Source of the DNA: an uncultured Paraglaciecola sp.
Lineage (GTDB): Bacteria > Pseudomonadota > Gammaproteobacteria > Enterobacterales > Alteromonadaceae
DNA length: 64,000 nucleotides
Reading direction: 5' to 3'
Assembly: GCA_947498355.1 (NCBI GenBank)
Contig: CANMKA010000020.1
Coordinates: 1 to 64,000, forward strand
Position 1 is the stretch's first letter; each line of letters begins with the position of its first letter. This document shows, piece by piece, positions 9,294-18,890 of the stretch. The notes below the pieces were generated by a model that worked only from the letters and a program-made list of their open reading frames with translations, did not search any database and was not told the origin of the DNA. The position numbers and the translations under genes are program-made.

Positions 9294-10559
9294 CTAGCGG
9301 TCAAAACTGGCTATACCTTGAATGCCTTGCGCTGCGGGTAAGCCAGACTCTTGCTCGACTAACGTTAGCGCGCCAGTATCTGGATTAACTTGAAAGGCAG
9401 AAATTACGCCAGCAGCGGCATCAACGGAATACAAGAAACCTTGATCATTGGCAAATGCCATATCCGTTGGAGCAGCTTCGGTTTCTCCGGCAACACCTTC
9501 TAATAATTCCACTTGTCCTAATCTATCGACACTAAACGAACTAATAGTGTTAGACGCAGTATTGGAAACATAAGCAAAGCCATTGTCATGTAATACCACC
9601 CAACATGCTGCGGCTTGACCGGTTCCGACTAAACTAGAAATAGGTGACAGGGTGTTATCCAACTGAGGAAAGTCAAAACTGGTCACCGAGCCAGACCCAG
9701 CCTCAGCGACTAAGGTCGCACCAAAACGTGTAGTTGCGAATGCAAATGGCACTACGCCTGGCGTACTGGTAGAGGTAAACGAACCCACAGGCACCCCTTG
9801 CTCATCTAAATCAACCGTGAGCATTTCTTGACCACTAGCATTGACCACCATAAGGTGACGATTTAAGGCATCAACGCCAACTTGGCCTGGGGCGAAGACA
9901 TTGTTAAAGGGAATGGTTTGGCTGTTATTTAAACCAAGAGACAAACGGCCACGCTCTTGAAGCTTGCCATCTTCTAAAGCAAAAGTTGTCACTATCCCTT
10001 CACCGCCAGCATTGAGTACGTACACCATACCTTCACTTACGGCAGTACTTACAGGAATGTTACCGCCAGATGAGACCTTGTCGGTAACGTCTAGTTTAAG
10101 GCCGGTTCTACCTACATCGATAACGGAGATAGAATCATCACCAGCATTTACTGCGATTAACGCATTACTGTCTTGGTCAAAGGTAAGTGAGCCTTGAGAG
10201 CCAAGAGGATCAGCAGGTGCGTTATCCCCTCCTCCTAAGCCGCCAGTAGCGGTAGACAGTGAACGAAAGAACGTTAGCTCGCCTCGAGTATCGCGCTTAA
10301 AGACTAAAATTTCGTTACCTTCTGGCTGGTTTGCCATAACGTAAACCGCACCGCCTCGATCACGCTCAAAAATACTCGAAGAAGATGAACTACTGCTAGA
10401 TGACCTAATACTAACTGAACTGCTACTACCACTTGCACTTACGCTGACAGAACTAGAGCTAAATGAAACGCTTTGCGCAAGAGCATTCGCACTCAATGCC
10501 AATAACGAAAAAGCGACAGATTTAGCGATAGTGTTTTTTAATAATTTGGTTTTCAACAT
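9294..10559 (-). CDS. Exported beta-propeller protein with poly-serine linker
   Basis: This 421-residue protein has a signal peptide (about residues 1-28, ending ALAQ). An extreme serine-rich low-complexity stretch follows at about residues 30-62. The rest is a seven-bladed beta-propeller of the lactonase/YVTN type, with recurring NxxxNTISSFSVD and DSISVIDV strands. It is periplasmic or extracellular. Poly-serine linkers are typical of secreted marine carbohydrate-active proteins, but no catalytic or binding module other than the propeller is present. It stands alone with its own terminator. The function is unknown; it could be a binding or scaffold protein or a lactonase. Confidence 0.8.
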   Translation of the reverse strand: MLKTKLLKNTIAKSVAFSLLALSANALAQSVSFSSSSVSVSASGSSSSVSIRSSSSSSSSSSIFERDRGGAVYVMANQPEGNEILVFKRDTRGELTFFRSLSTATGGLGGGDNAPADPLGSQGSLTFDQDSNALIAVNAGDDSISVIDVGRTGLKLDVTDKVSSGGNIPVSTAVSEGMVYVLNAGGEGIVTTFALEDGKLQERGRLSLGLNNSQTIPFNNVFAPGQVGVDALNRHLMVVNASGQEMLTVDLDEQGVPVGSFTSTSTPGVVPFAFATTRFGATLVAEAGSGSVTSFDFPQLDNTLSPISSLVGTGQAAACWVVLHDNGFAYVSNTASNTISSFSVDRLGQVELLEGVAGETEAAPTDMAFANDQGFLYSVDAAAGVISAFQVNPDTGALTLVEQESGLPAAQGIQGIASFDR

Positions 10560-10845
10560 GGTAGTAACCTTATGTAGTTGTTGTTTTGGTAACGTTTAGC
10601 AGTTATCTCTTAATCATTAATTGATAAACTGTGAACGAAAATATAACCAACAATTTACGGGAAGGTGTCACGCTAGCATGGTAAATAAGTCACAAAATGT
10701 TAACAGTTATACTTAACGTGTTGAAACCTGTTTTTTTGAAAACAACGATAATCAATACTTTGTATACGAAATAAGTGAGTAACAGCCTTTATGCTAAGGT
10801 TGATGAGTTTGGTTCTGCATAAGTCTTCCCTCTGGTTGAGGAAAC

Positions 10846-11634
10846 TTAAGTATGGCTTCGCTTAAACACACTAGGTGTCATACCCGTCTTCTCTTTAAAC
10901 ATACTAGTAAAAGCTGAAGGGGAGCCATAGCCCAGTTCATGAGCAACATTGGTAATGGTAATTCCCTCTGCCAACTTGCCAATAGCAATTTGGATAGTGA
11001 GGCGTTGACGCCATTCAGAGTAGTTAAGCCCCGTTTCCTTTTTAAATAATCGAGATAATGTGCGACTTGATGCCCCAACAATTGTCCCCCACTGCTCTAA
11101 ACTATTGTTATTTGAAGGCGTTTGCTGAATAGCATCAAGCATAGTTATAAGACGCTTGTCGGATGGAAAGGGTAACTGAAACACGGCTGAAGGGGCTTTT
11201 GACAGCGTGTGAAGGATCAGACGAAGATGCAATCCTTGGGTATCTTCCCATGTGTAGTCATCAGAAAAATACCTTGCTTCGTTAATTAACATTTTCAAAA
11301 AGGGGCTTATGTCGAGAACTCCATTGTCCTTTGGCATGTGGATGTGCATCTGAGTTGCAATATAGAAGCTTGTAAGAGAAACGTGCGTCAAGGAGCGCAC
11401 TGCATGGTCAACATGAGGCAACAACCATACACCTTGCTCAGGCGGAACAATATAGCAATGCTGTGGTGTTTCAACCAACATAACCCCTTTGCTTGCATAA
11501 ACAAATTGCCCCCACTTGTGACTATGCCTTTCGATTATGCATTGCTTAGGAATATCTCGCTGGACGACTTTGATGGGCACAATTAGATCTTGTCGACTGG
11601 CGTCCGACGGTGGAAGTGAAATGAAAGATGTCAT
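10846..11634 (-). CDS. AraC-family transcriptional regulator with cupin domain
   Basis: The protein is about 262 residues long. It has an N-terminal AraC-type cupin domain (HSHKWGQFVYASKG, then the PPEQGVWLLPHVDHAV turn) and two C-terminal helix-turn-helix motifs, the second containing NVAHELGYGSPSAFTSMFK, the hallmark of AraC regulators. The ATG at 11634 was chosen; a TTG seven codons upstream is possible, and neither has a strong Shine-Dalgarno. It is divergent from the TauE/SafE exporter gene across an 86-base gap, so it probably controls that transporter. Related cupin-AraC proteins sense small aromatic or organic ligands; the ligand here is unknown. Confidence 0.88.
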   Translation of the reverse strand: MTSFISLPPSDASRQDLIVPIKVVQRDIPKQCIIERHSHKWGQFVYASKGVMLVETPQHCYIVPPEQGVWLLPHVDHAVRSLTHVSLTSFYIATQMHIHMPKDNGVLDISPFLKMLINEARYFSDDYTWEDTQGLHLRLILHTLSKAPSAVFQLPFPSDKRLITMLDAIQQTPSNNNSLEQWGTIVGASSRTLSRLFKKETGLNYSEWRQRLTIQIAIGKLAEGITITNVAHELGYGSPSAFTSMFKEKTGMTPSVFKRSHT

Positions 11635-11720
11635 ATTTTCGATAGAAGCTGTCAAACTATCGATATCTTAACAATATTCATCCGCAGTATCATAGTGGTT
11701 TTCAAAACAGGAGGTCATCT

Positions 11721-12533
11721 ATGATTAATGAATGGGCGCTAGTTTTTATTCTGTTAGGAAGCGTAGTCGGTTTCATTGCAGGTTTGCTGGGCGTTGGTGG
11801 AGGAGGAATTCTCGTACCTACATTAACAAGTATCTTGATTTACCAAGGCATACCTGAACACGACATTATTCATGTAGCGTTAGGCACATCGATGGCATGT
11901 ATTATAGTTACGTCGTTTTCAAGTTCTTACGCTCATCAAAAGCTAAAGGCGATTAATTGGCCTATCGTATGGCTAATGGGTACGGGCTGCATTGTTGGTA
12001 CTTTTGCTGCAACATTTTTAGCTACGCTAACAAACGCTATCTACCTTGCACTGTTTTTTGCATTGTTCATGTTCTACACCGCCCACAAAATGATATTTGG
12101 GAGCAGTCAAAAATCAGTGACTAAAAAAGATACTAAATCCAAATCGGCTGCATGGTCTATTTGTATCGGAGGTATCTCTGCACTAGTTTCCATTGGTGGT
12201 GGCTCACTACTCGTGCCTTACCTAAATCGTCAAGGGATAAGGATGCCCGAGGCGATAGGTACATCAGCGGCGATAGGTTTTCCAATTGCGTTGGCAGGCT
12301 CTATTGGTTATCTCGTCAACGGTCTTGGACAAACTAGGGAAGTCTCCGGTACGTTAGGTTACATTTATCTCCCCGCTGTGGTTTTAATCTCGCTCACTAG
12401 TGTTATTAGCGCACCGATTGGGGCAAAAGTGTCACATAGACTCCCCGTTGGGCGACTTAGGAAACTTTTCGCTCTACTGCTTATTGCGTTAGGGATCAAA
12501 ATGGTATGGGTTGTGACATTGGGCAATGCTTAA
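11721..12533 (+). CDS. TauE/SafE-family sulfite/organic anion exporter
   Basis: This 270-residue integral membrane protein has about eight hydrophobic helices. The two glycine-rich repeats typical of the family are present: GFIAGLLGVGGGGILVP at the N-terminus and ALVSIGGGSLLVP in the middle. The family exports sulfite, sulfoacetate or related anions from the cytoplasm. A perfect Shine-Dalgarno (AGGAGGT, 5 bases before ATG) fixes the start. It is divergent from the AraC regulator, which is the likely controller. The substrate cannot be decided; no sulfur-metabolism genes are nearby. Confidence 0.88.
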   Translation: MINEWALVFILLGSVVGFIAGLLGVGGGGILVPTLTSILIYQGIPEHDIIHVALGTSMACIIVTSFSSSYAHQKLKAINWPIVWLMGTGCIVGTFAATFLATLTNAIYLALFFALFMFYTAHKMIFGSSQKSVTKKDTKSKSAAWSICIGGISALVSIGGGSLLVPYLNRQGIRMPEAIGTSAAIGFPIALAGSIGYLVNGLGQTREVSGTLGYIYLPAVVLISLTSVISAPIGAKVSHRLPVGRLRKLFALLLIALGIKMVWVVTLGNA

Positions 12534-12686
12534 GTTGTATTAGGTTAATATTGCTTACATTTTTTTCGTATGAAATCAAAATCATGCCTTTCGAAAAGCC
12601 CTCTGCTGAACGGCAAGGGACGCTTCACGTAAACAGGAGGCTGTCAGAGTGGATTCAGCCCTCAAGCCAAAACGGTCAAAGCCCCA

Positions 12687-12753
12687 CCCTAGGCTCAACA
12701 CCTAGGGCAAGGTTTGCCGAACATAACCTGAATTTATTACCAAAATTCAGGTT
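12687..12753. terminator. Two inverted repeats between convergent genes
   Basis: CCCTAGG (12687-12693) pairs with CCTAGGG (12701-12707). AACCTGAATTT (12725-12735) pairs with AAATTCAGGTT (12743-12753) around a 7-base loop. The second lies six bases beyond the stop of the lyase gene and about 190 bases beyond the exporter stop, so it is likely a bidirectional terminator. The region at 12534-12680 holds no convincing gene. Confidence 0.55.
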
Positions 12754-12758
12754 AAATA

Positions 12759-15299
12759 TTAAAACTCTCGGTACGCGCTACCATTAGCTTGTTTAGTGTT
12801 GAGTACATATTCACCGATTTTTAAACCACTACCGTCGCCAATATATAACTCTTGGACATTTTGCTTTTTATCTAGAGTGATTAGGCCAAAGCGCCCTGTA
12901 AACTCTAAACCTAAGGCTGGATCTCGATACACATCATCTGCCTTGTCTTGACTAATAATGTATTGAGTTAAGTGCTTACGGCCAAGCTTTATGCTCACCT
13001 TAACCCCTTTAAATTGGTTATCCATTTGCAGAATATCAACGTCTTGAACAGCATAATCTTCGCCTTCGGTAATCGACTCGTATGCCACAACAAACGGCCG
13101 GTCCCAAGCTTCTCCTTGTCGTCTTAGCAAGATAGTAGGGACTGAGGATTTTTGATACGCTTTTGGCGCTCCGTATGCTGCCGGTGCCTTAACTGAGGTA
13201 AGTTCGGTTGGATAGCCACCCGCAATAAAGGCTTTCATTTGAATGTCTTTTTTGCCTAATTTAGATGCAGTAAACGTTGATTCGAAGGTCCCCTCAGACA
13301 CCCCACTAGTGCGCACATCATCAAAGAAATGCCAACCAGGATGACGGTATTTACGTTGCAATTTCCATGGCAAGTCCACCGAATTTTGGTAGCGTTTTTT
13401 GTCCTTACTTAATTTGGCTTTTTTACCATCTAAAGCAACCTCTACCGAATCACCTATATTGTGGTAAACATAATCATGAAACTGTGAATCATAGTCACTT
13501 TTAGCTTTAAAAATATCGAGATAGTAGCCTTTGGTATCCGATAATCTTATCAGAGCCAGTGTGCGCTGATGCTCAGCAGGCGCAACCAAGTTATGGGTAT
13601 CGGTAAAGCGTGAGCGTAACACTGAATGATTCTTTGAAACGGGTTGGGCGTTAGCAGCTGGTTCGCTCAACACAGATTCAACGCGGTCAATGCCTAAGTT
13701 GATCCAACCGTCTTTAGACGCTGACGCGCCATGGCTAATTACTGAATTGTGCGCTGCAAATAGACGATAATAGTTTTCGTGAACATCGGTACGATAAGTG
13801 CCTTTGCCCCCATCAATTCCTAATACATAGCCTTGACCATACAACTCCATATCCATTCCAGAGGCATGACCATGAATATAAGAGCCACCAGCGATAAAGG
13901 CCATTAAACTATTTTTAATCGGGTTGACCGAACTAATGTTGCGTTGAATATTCATCCCTGCAAACTCTAAGCGCTTAGTGGTGGGTCGCGGGCGAGCAAT
14001 ATCTACCGCTTTGGTGGCAGATATGTCTTCGTCATACCAAAGTAACTGAGTCGGTGTGTAATAAGGTGCTGGATAGGGACGCCTACGCTTTAATTTACCT
14101 CGTTTGTATTGCTTGCGCTTTATACTTGCAGCTAAATAATCACCAAAAAAGCTTTGCTGTTTTTGATTGCCGTTAATTTTCGCAAGTAAATAAGACTGTT
14201 CTAAAGAGGAGTAAGGCACATCGTATTGCCTATGACCGTCGCCGATAAAGGGGTAATCTCCATTCGGGAACTGTAAATCATAATAAGACTGAAATGCCGC
14301 AGGAATATTTGGATGTTTGCTACCTAACCCCAACTTAGGATCGTAACGGTCAAGTAATGTCATTAAATACACTGAATATGCAGCAACATGCTTAGAATAG
14401 CCAAATGACTCTGGCCATATGTCACCTTCATTTTCGAACTTCTCTGCCACTTTTCTAACAGACGCTTGGCGCTTGGTGTCAACGTGGGTGTAGTACACCA
14501 GTTGTCGAGTAATTTCGGCAGGGTCGTCTAAAGCCAAAATATTGTGCACTAAACTAGAAGACTCCAAAACAGGCCAATTTGAATCGTACAAGCCCTTGTT
14601 TAACGCCAACCAAATATACGTTTTGAAGGTTTGCTGAGCATCATCAAAATTAAACTCAACTAAACTTTTAGAAGCAATATCGTAAACTTTCCCACCCTGT
14701 TTAATATAGTTATAAACAAAATCATAAATTACTGGCAATTGTGCACCTATCACTCGCGCCTCATAAAGATGATCTGTTGGGTACATCCACCCCGAATTTT
14801 GTTTACCTTCTTTGTGCACTTTCATTTGCTTTAGGGCATTAATATAGGTAAATAAAATATCGGCTCCGCATTTTGCGTACTTTTCTTCTTGCGTCAGAAA
14901 ATACATTACCCCGCAGTCCACGCCGTATTTTAACACATCCACGACTTTTTTATGTTGGTCATTGGTACCTGCACCTTTTGTGCGAAAAACAGGCAAGGTA
15001 GGCGCGCTGCCGCTCTCTCCAGACCAAATTAGGGGGAGTCCTTCTAAGTATTTACGTCTGTCCGATGGCTCATCAAAAGCGGCACTGGATGCTCTGCGTC
15101 CTAGTTCTAAATACAAAGACTTAGCCCAGTCAGTGCGATTGATCTTTCTGATCACCTCCGCTCGTTCAGCGGGCTTAACCCAAATTGACGGTCTAATGAC
15201 TTGCTCGGCAAAGACTTGCGAACAAAAGGGTAAAAATAAAAAAAGCAAAAATAAGGTTCGATTAATGGAGCTGCGACAGAAAACAGATAGTTTTGGCAT
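12759..15299 (-). CDS. Secreted heparinase II/III-like polysaccharide lyase
   Basis: This 846-residue protein has a signal peptide (about residues 1-31). An alpha/alpha-toroid N-terminal half (about 60-400) is followed by a beta-sandwich C-terminal half of the heparinase II/III superfamily. The diagnostic segment near residue 473 (GSYIHGHASGMDMELYGQG) corresponds to the HGHAD-like active-site region of these lyases; the usual D or H positions are partly altered. The family cleaves uronate-containing polysaccharides by beta-elimination in the periplasm or outside the cell. No TonB receptor, sulfatase or other lyase is adjacent, so the substrate (alginate, ulvan, glycosaminoglycan-like) cannot be inferred. 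The gene is monocistronic. Confidence 0.8.
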   Translation of the reverse strand: MPKLSVFCRSSINRTLFLLFLFLPFCSQVFAEQVIRPSIWVKPAERAEVIRKINRTDWAKSLYLELGRRASSAAFDEPSDRRKYLEGLPLIWSGESGSAPTLPVFRTKGAGTNDQHKKVVDVLKYGVDCGVMYFLTQEEKYAKCGADILFTYINALKQMKVHKEGKQNSGWMYPTDHLYEARVIGAQLPVIYDFVYNYIKQGGKVYDIASKSLVEFNFDDAQQTFKTYIWLALNKGLYDSNWPVLESSSLVHNILALDDPAEITRQLVYYTHVDTKRQASVRKVAEKFENEGDIWPESFGYSKHVAAYSVYLMTLLDRYDPKLGLGSKHPNIPAAFQSYYDLQFPNGDYPFIGDGHRQYDVPYSSLEQSYLLAKINGNQKQQSFFGDYLAASIKRKQYKRGKLKRRRPYPAPYYTPTQLLWYDEDISATKAVDIARPRPTTKRLEFAGMNIQRNISSVNPIKNSLMAFIAGGSYIHGHASGMDMELYGQGYVLGIDGGKGTYRTDVHENYYRLFAAHNSVISHGASASKDGWINLGIDRVESVLSEPAANAQPVSKNHSVLRSRFTDTHNLVAPAEHQRTLALIRLSDTKGYYLDIFKAKSDYDSQFHDYVYHNIGDSVEVALDGKKAKLSKDKKRYQNSVDLPWKLQRKYRHPGWHFFDDVRTSGVSEGTFESTFTASKLGKKDIQMKAFIAGGYPTELTSVKAPAAYGAPKAYQKSSVPTILLRRQGEAWDRPFVVAYESITEGEDYAVQDVDILQMDNQFKGVKVSIKLGRKHLTQYIISQDKADDVYRDPALGLEFTGRFGLITLDKKQNVQELYIGDGSGLKIGEYVLNTKQANGSAYREF

Positions 15300-15723
15300 G
15301 AAAAATCTTAAGATGTGATTAAAAACAACATGATGTTAACAAGAATTGATGCCAAGCAATACTCGAAGTTCACTCTATGTATGTTCGATTATGATGTTCG
15401 ATTATGATGTTCGCTTAAAGCATCAGCACGTCAGCCCTAAACCACAAAGCTTGGCATCAAAAAGCAAACCTCCTCCCCTTCTGCAAAAGGTTAGCTTGTA
15501 GGAAAATACCATCGCCTATGTGCTTATCGAAAGAAGTCCGCCGGACCATACCCTCGGCTCTCGCCTTATTTTAAACCTTCAAGGCTTTGATGACGCTAGG
15601 CGCGCTAAGGATGGAATATTGATATTCTGAGACAGTGTGTTTAACAACCATGAATCCAGTTAGTTCAGTGCCTTTGACTTATCGCAACAGGCTTGGCCGC
15701 CAACTAAAGAGAAAAGGAGACAT
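15300..15723. repeat. Intergenic stretch with a 13-bp tandem repeat
   Basis: The stretch has no gene. At 15381-15417 the unit ATGTTCGATTATG occurs twice in tandem (15381-15393, 15394-15406) with a partial third copy. The remainder shows nothing recognisable. The repeat lies about 80 bases upstream of the lyase start, so it might affect its promoter. Confidence 0.55.
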
Positions 15724-15933
15724 CTATTGATTCTTATCTGTGGTACTCGACTCTACAGTTTGCGTCTCAGTAGCTGCACCCTCTTGCCCTTCCGCCTGTA
15801 TCGCTTGTTGCGCAGCTATCTTGGCACGTTCTGCTTTACTGATGTATTTGGGCTTATTGCTCGAAGACAATTTAGCGTTAGCTTTTTTAGCGCGCGCTTT
15901 TAAAATTTGAATACCTTTTTTACGACGATTCAC
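15724..15933 (-). CDS. DUF2986 small basic protein
   Basis: This 69-residue protein is recognisable as DUF2986. The conserved N-terminal half is highly basic (MNRRKKGIQILKARAKKANA, then KYISKAERAKIAAQQA) and the acidic/polar tail is variable. The family occurs in Vibrio, Shewanella and Alteromonas relatives and has no known function. The charge suggests nucleic-acid or ribosome contact, which is only a guess. It lies between the lyase and lipoprotein genes and appears to be transcribed alone. Confidence 0.8.
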   Translation of the reverse strand: MNRRKKGIQILKARAKKANAKLSSSNKPKYISKAERAKIAAQQAIQAEGQEGAATETQTVESSTTDKNQ

Positions 15934-16009
15934 CTCAACTCCTACTCAACTCAACTCAACACTTTTAATAAGGCGCTTTAAACACACACCCAACGAATGT
16001 ATGAGTCTA

Positions 16010-16426
16010 TCAGTTTTTCCGGCCCTTAGAAAAAGTAACAGCCAGCCTCAAAGGAGAACAAGCATCTGCTAAATGCGGTAGCAAGCTATTTCTGCTTTCG
16101 ACCATACGACCCGCTTCTAACTTCATATAAGTATTAACATCAGAAGACCAAGTTTTACGATCTTCGGAGTAAGCTATGTAATCATCTTCGAAACCAAGTG
16201 CTATAGCATGTTTAACAAGGGCCGCGACTTGTTGTTCGGTTTTGCATTCAATAGTAAAGGTCACACGGTGCACTTGAGTCACATCGATTCCTCGTGCTTT
16301 ATGCCTATTAATTAAATTACTGTATAGGTCAAAGTAATTAATACCACTGGGGACCTTCTCTTTGGGCGGATTAACGCATCCCAACGCAACTAAGCTGATA
16401 ACAACCAATACAAATATTTTATTCAT
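16010..16426 (-). CDS. Small lipoprotein, possible RraB-like domain
   Basis: This 138-residue protein starts with a lipoprotein signal peptide (hydrophobic VLVVISLVALGC, modified Cys at about 17). The mature part (about 50-135) has a beta-alpha-beta pattern with a TEQQVAALVKHAIALGFED helix. It loosely recalls the RNase E inhibitor RraB fold, which also occurs in exported proteins, but the match is by eye only and weak. It is presumed anchored to a membrane facing the periplasm. It is separate from its neighbours and its function is unknown. Confidence 0.65.
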   Translation of the reverse strand: MNKIFVLVVISLVALGCVNPPKEKVPSGINYFDLYSNLINRHKARGIDVTQVHRVTFTIECKTEQQVAALVKHAIALGFEDDYIAYSEDRKTWSSDVNTYMKLEAGRMVESRNSLLPHLADACSPLRLAVTFSKGRKN

Positions 16427-16666
16427 AAACCCTAATTACCTGTAAGCGAGGCTATCTAAAATTGGATAACGCATGTTACGCAAATAATCTCAATTAGGGC
16501 AATACTTAAGAAGTAACCTACACTCTAGGCTGTGAATTAAAGTATTCCAACCCAATCTGCAGCTAACGTATTACCTAGACTTCAGGTTGCCTAAACAATG
16601 CTATATTATTTGTAACAAACTAATTCGGCCAGACCATCCAACTCAAATACCTATTAAGGACCCTAC

Positions 16667-16957
16667 ATGTCTCATTTGACCATAGTCGCGCATATAGTCG
16701 CCCAAGCCGAAAAAGTTGAGCAGCTTAAAAGCGTATTGCACGACCTGATTACACCTACATTACAAGAAGAAGGCTGTATTACTTACGATTTGCATCAAGA
16801 TGATGATAACCCTGAGCATTTTATGTTTTATGAAATTTGGGCGTCTCGTGAGTTATGGCAACAACATATGTCATCTGAACATATAAGTGCTTTGTCAAAA
16901 GTGACAGAAGAGCTCATCGAAAGTATCACCTTGCATGAGATGACACGTTTGAGTTAA
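16667..16957 (+). CDS. Antibiotic biosynthesis monooxygenase (ABM) domain protein
   Basis: This 96-residue protein is a single ABM ferredoxin-like domain of the YgiN type. The core pattern is HIVAQAEKVEQLKSVL, then EEGCITYDLHQDDDNP, then FMFYEIWASRELWQQHM. Such proteins form dimers and act as quinol monooxygenases or as small binding proteins. Shine-Dalgarno AAGGA lies 6 bases before the ATG. It converges on the lactonase-like gene, whose stop is about 60 bases away. The true reaction is unknown. Confidence 0.88.
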   Translation: MSHLTIVAHIVAQAEKVEQLKSVLHDLITPTLQEEGCITYDLHQDDDNPEHFMFYEIWASRELWQQHMSSEHISALSKVTEELIESITLHEMTRLS

Positions 16958-17018
16958 ATGCAGCGATAACTTATACCATAGATATAAGCTTAACGAATTA
17001 ATCTTAGCTAAGTGTGTC

Positions 17019-18170
17019 CTAGTTAAAGAGAATACAAATAGGTTCCGGCAAATTAACTGTATTACGCGTTTGATATTGGAGTAGACCGCGACTTTGGTCG
17101 ACAGAGAAAACCGATACTGTATTAGAGTGCTGGCCCGCTGCAAACAACCATTTACCCGTGTGATCAAGGTTGATATTTCGTGGAAATGAGCCTCGAATAT
17201 GCTCGACCTCTTGCAAAGCTAAGGTTCCCCTCTGTTCATCACTCGAAAACACACTCACCGAATCGTGGCCCCGGTTGGCTGAATATACAAATTTACCACT
17301 GGGGTGCACCACAATCTCCGAAGCAGAGTTAAACGCTTCTTGTTGTTTGGTTTTTTCATCTAGGGCTGGGGTTACATGAACCAGTGTTGCTAGCCCTTTA
17401 TCGGCCTCATACCTAAAAGTACTCACGCTTAAGGCAAATTCATTTAGTAAATAAATGTAGTCACCGTTAGTACTAAAACGCATATGTCTTGGGCCGCCGC
17501 CGGGTATAGTGTCGGCTCGACTATGTTGTTCAAGATGGGAGTAATCATTGGATACTCGGTAAATAACTATGCTATCCATGCCTAAATCTGGCACTAATGC
17601 GTACTTTGCATCTGGCGAAAAACCGACCCAATGAGGGTGAGGAGATTGTTGTCGTTTCGGCACAACGTTCGCGCCACCTTGATGCTCAAATAACTGACTA
17701 CGCTTTTGCACAGCCCCTCCTTCATCAAGGGGAAAAACAGCCACCGAGCCACCGCCATATTGGGCTGTTAACAAAAACTTTCCTGATGGGTGCACCGCTA
17801 TATGTGCCCCTACTCCATCACCTATTTGGCTAGAGTTAAGCAATGAGAGACTGGCATCGGCGTTAATTAGATAGGCTACGACGACTGGCTGTTTATTGAT
17901 TTTAGCGACTGCATACAATACTTCGAGACTAGGATGCTTAGCTAAAAAACCGGGAGCCGTCACGCTCGCTACTTTTTTGGGCGAAGACAAACGCCCTGTG
18001 TTGTCGTTAAAAACCGAGTGGTAAATGCCATCCCCTAGCTTAGATCCTGTACCAAAGTACACATCTTGTTTTGCCATACTTGACTGAGAAAACAGTAAAC
18101 ATCCCGCCACTAGAACGATAAGGTAGTTCAGAGCTTTACGGTTAACGTAGGTACGAACAAGGTTTGACAT
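17019..18170 (-). CDS. Exported lactonase-like seven-bladed beta-propeller protein
   Basis: This 383-residue protein belongs to the YbhE/lactonase family. The recurring blades include HPSGKFLLTAQYGGGSVAVF, SPHPHWVGFSPDAKYALVPDLG and GPRHMRFSTNGDYIYLLNE, which contain the conserved His and Asp/Asn positions. Unlike cytosolic 6-phosphogluconolactonase (Pgl), it has an N-terminal signal peptide or anchor (about residues 14-33), so it acts in the periplasm or outside. Related exported members act on sugar lactones, though that is not shown here. It precedes the small unknown gene at 18234. Confidence 0.82.
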   Translation of the reverse strand: MSNLVRTYVNRKALNYLIVLVAGCLLFSQSSMAKQDVYFGTGSKLGDGIYHSVFNDNTGRLSSPKKVASVTAPGFLAKHPSLEVLYAVAKINKQPVVVAYLINADASLSLLNSSQIGDGVGAHIAVHPSGKFLLTAQYGGGSVAVFPLDEGGAVQKRSQLFEHQGGANVVPKRQQSPHPHWVGFSPDAKYALVPDLGMDSIVIYRVSNDYSHLEQHSRADTIPGGGPRHMRFSTNGDYIYLLNEFALSVSTFRYEADKGLATLVHVTPALDEKTKQQEAFNSASEIVVHPSGKFVYSANRGHDSVSVFSSDEQRGTLALQEVEHIRGSFPRNINLDHTGKWLFAAGQHSNTVSVFSVDQSRGLLQYQTRNTVNLPEPICILFN

Positions 18171-18233
18171 GACACATCCTTTAATCTGAGCTAATAACTA
18201 TAATTGGCGGCCATAAGGTAGCCTTCAATCAAC

Positions 18234-18566
18234 TTAATAGGCTTTCCAAAACTGCGCCATGTTTTCGATACTTTTCCACGCTGGCGTATTAAATACATGG
18301 TTATCGTAAACAGTGTTCCACTTATGCCCTTGAGGTTCAACTTTATTACGGATTTGATGTAAATCTTTAAACCCATATACGGTATCGTCTTCTTGCGTAA
18401 CCTGCTCTACATGATTGAAATTATGGGCAAACCCACACCAAAACCGATTTTTATCAATACAAATTGGATGAGGTGTATGGGCAAAATAGCCTTGTAGCAT
18501 ATTTTGCATCACTTGCTTTTTAATCTGTTCGCTAAGGTATTGGCAAATTGCCGCTGCATCCATCAT
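18234..18566 (-). CDS. Unknown protein, 110 aa
   Basis: I do not recognise this protein. It has an N-terminal amphipathic helix (about residues 5-26) and a globular, aromatic-rich remainder with His and Cys in HPICIDKNRFWCGFAHNFNH (about residues 33-52). It has no signal peptide or membrane segment. The proposed start lies at the border of an IS110 transposase remnant, so the N-terminus may have been altered by that insertion; an internal Met at about residue 20 is an alternative. It lies upstream of the lactonase gene on the same strand. Confidence 0.5.
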   Translation of the reverse strand: MMDAAAICQYLSEQIKKQVMQNMLQGYFAHTPHPICIDKNRFWCGFAHNFNHVEQVTQEDDTVYGFKDLHQIRNKVEPQGHKWNTVYDNHVFNTPAWKSIENMAQFWKAY

Positions 18567-18569
18567 CAG

Positions 18570-18890
<321 letters not shown>

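Noticed and set aside
12506..12787. Open frame between the exporter and lyase genes
   Set aside because: It starts inside the exporter gene, runs through both terminator hairpins and ends inside the lyase gene. The product is low-complexity and unlike any family.
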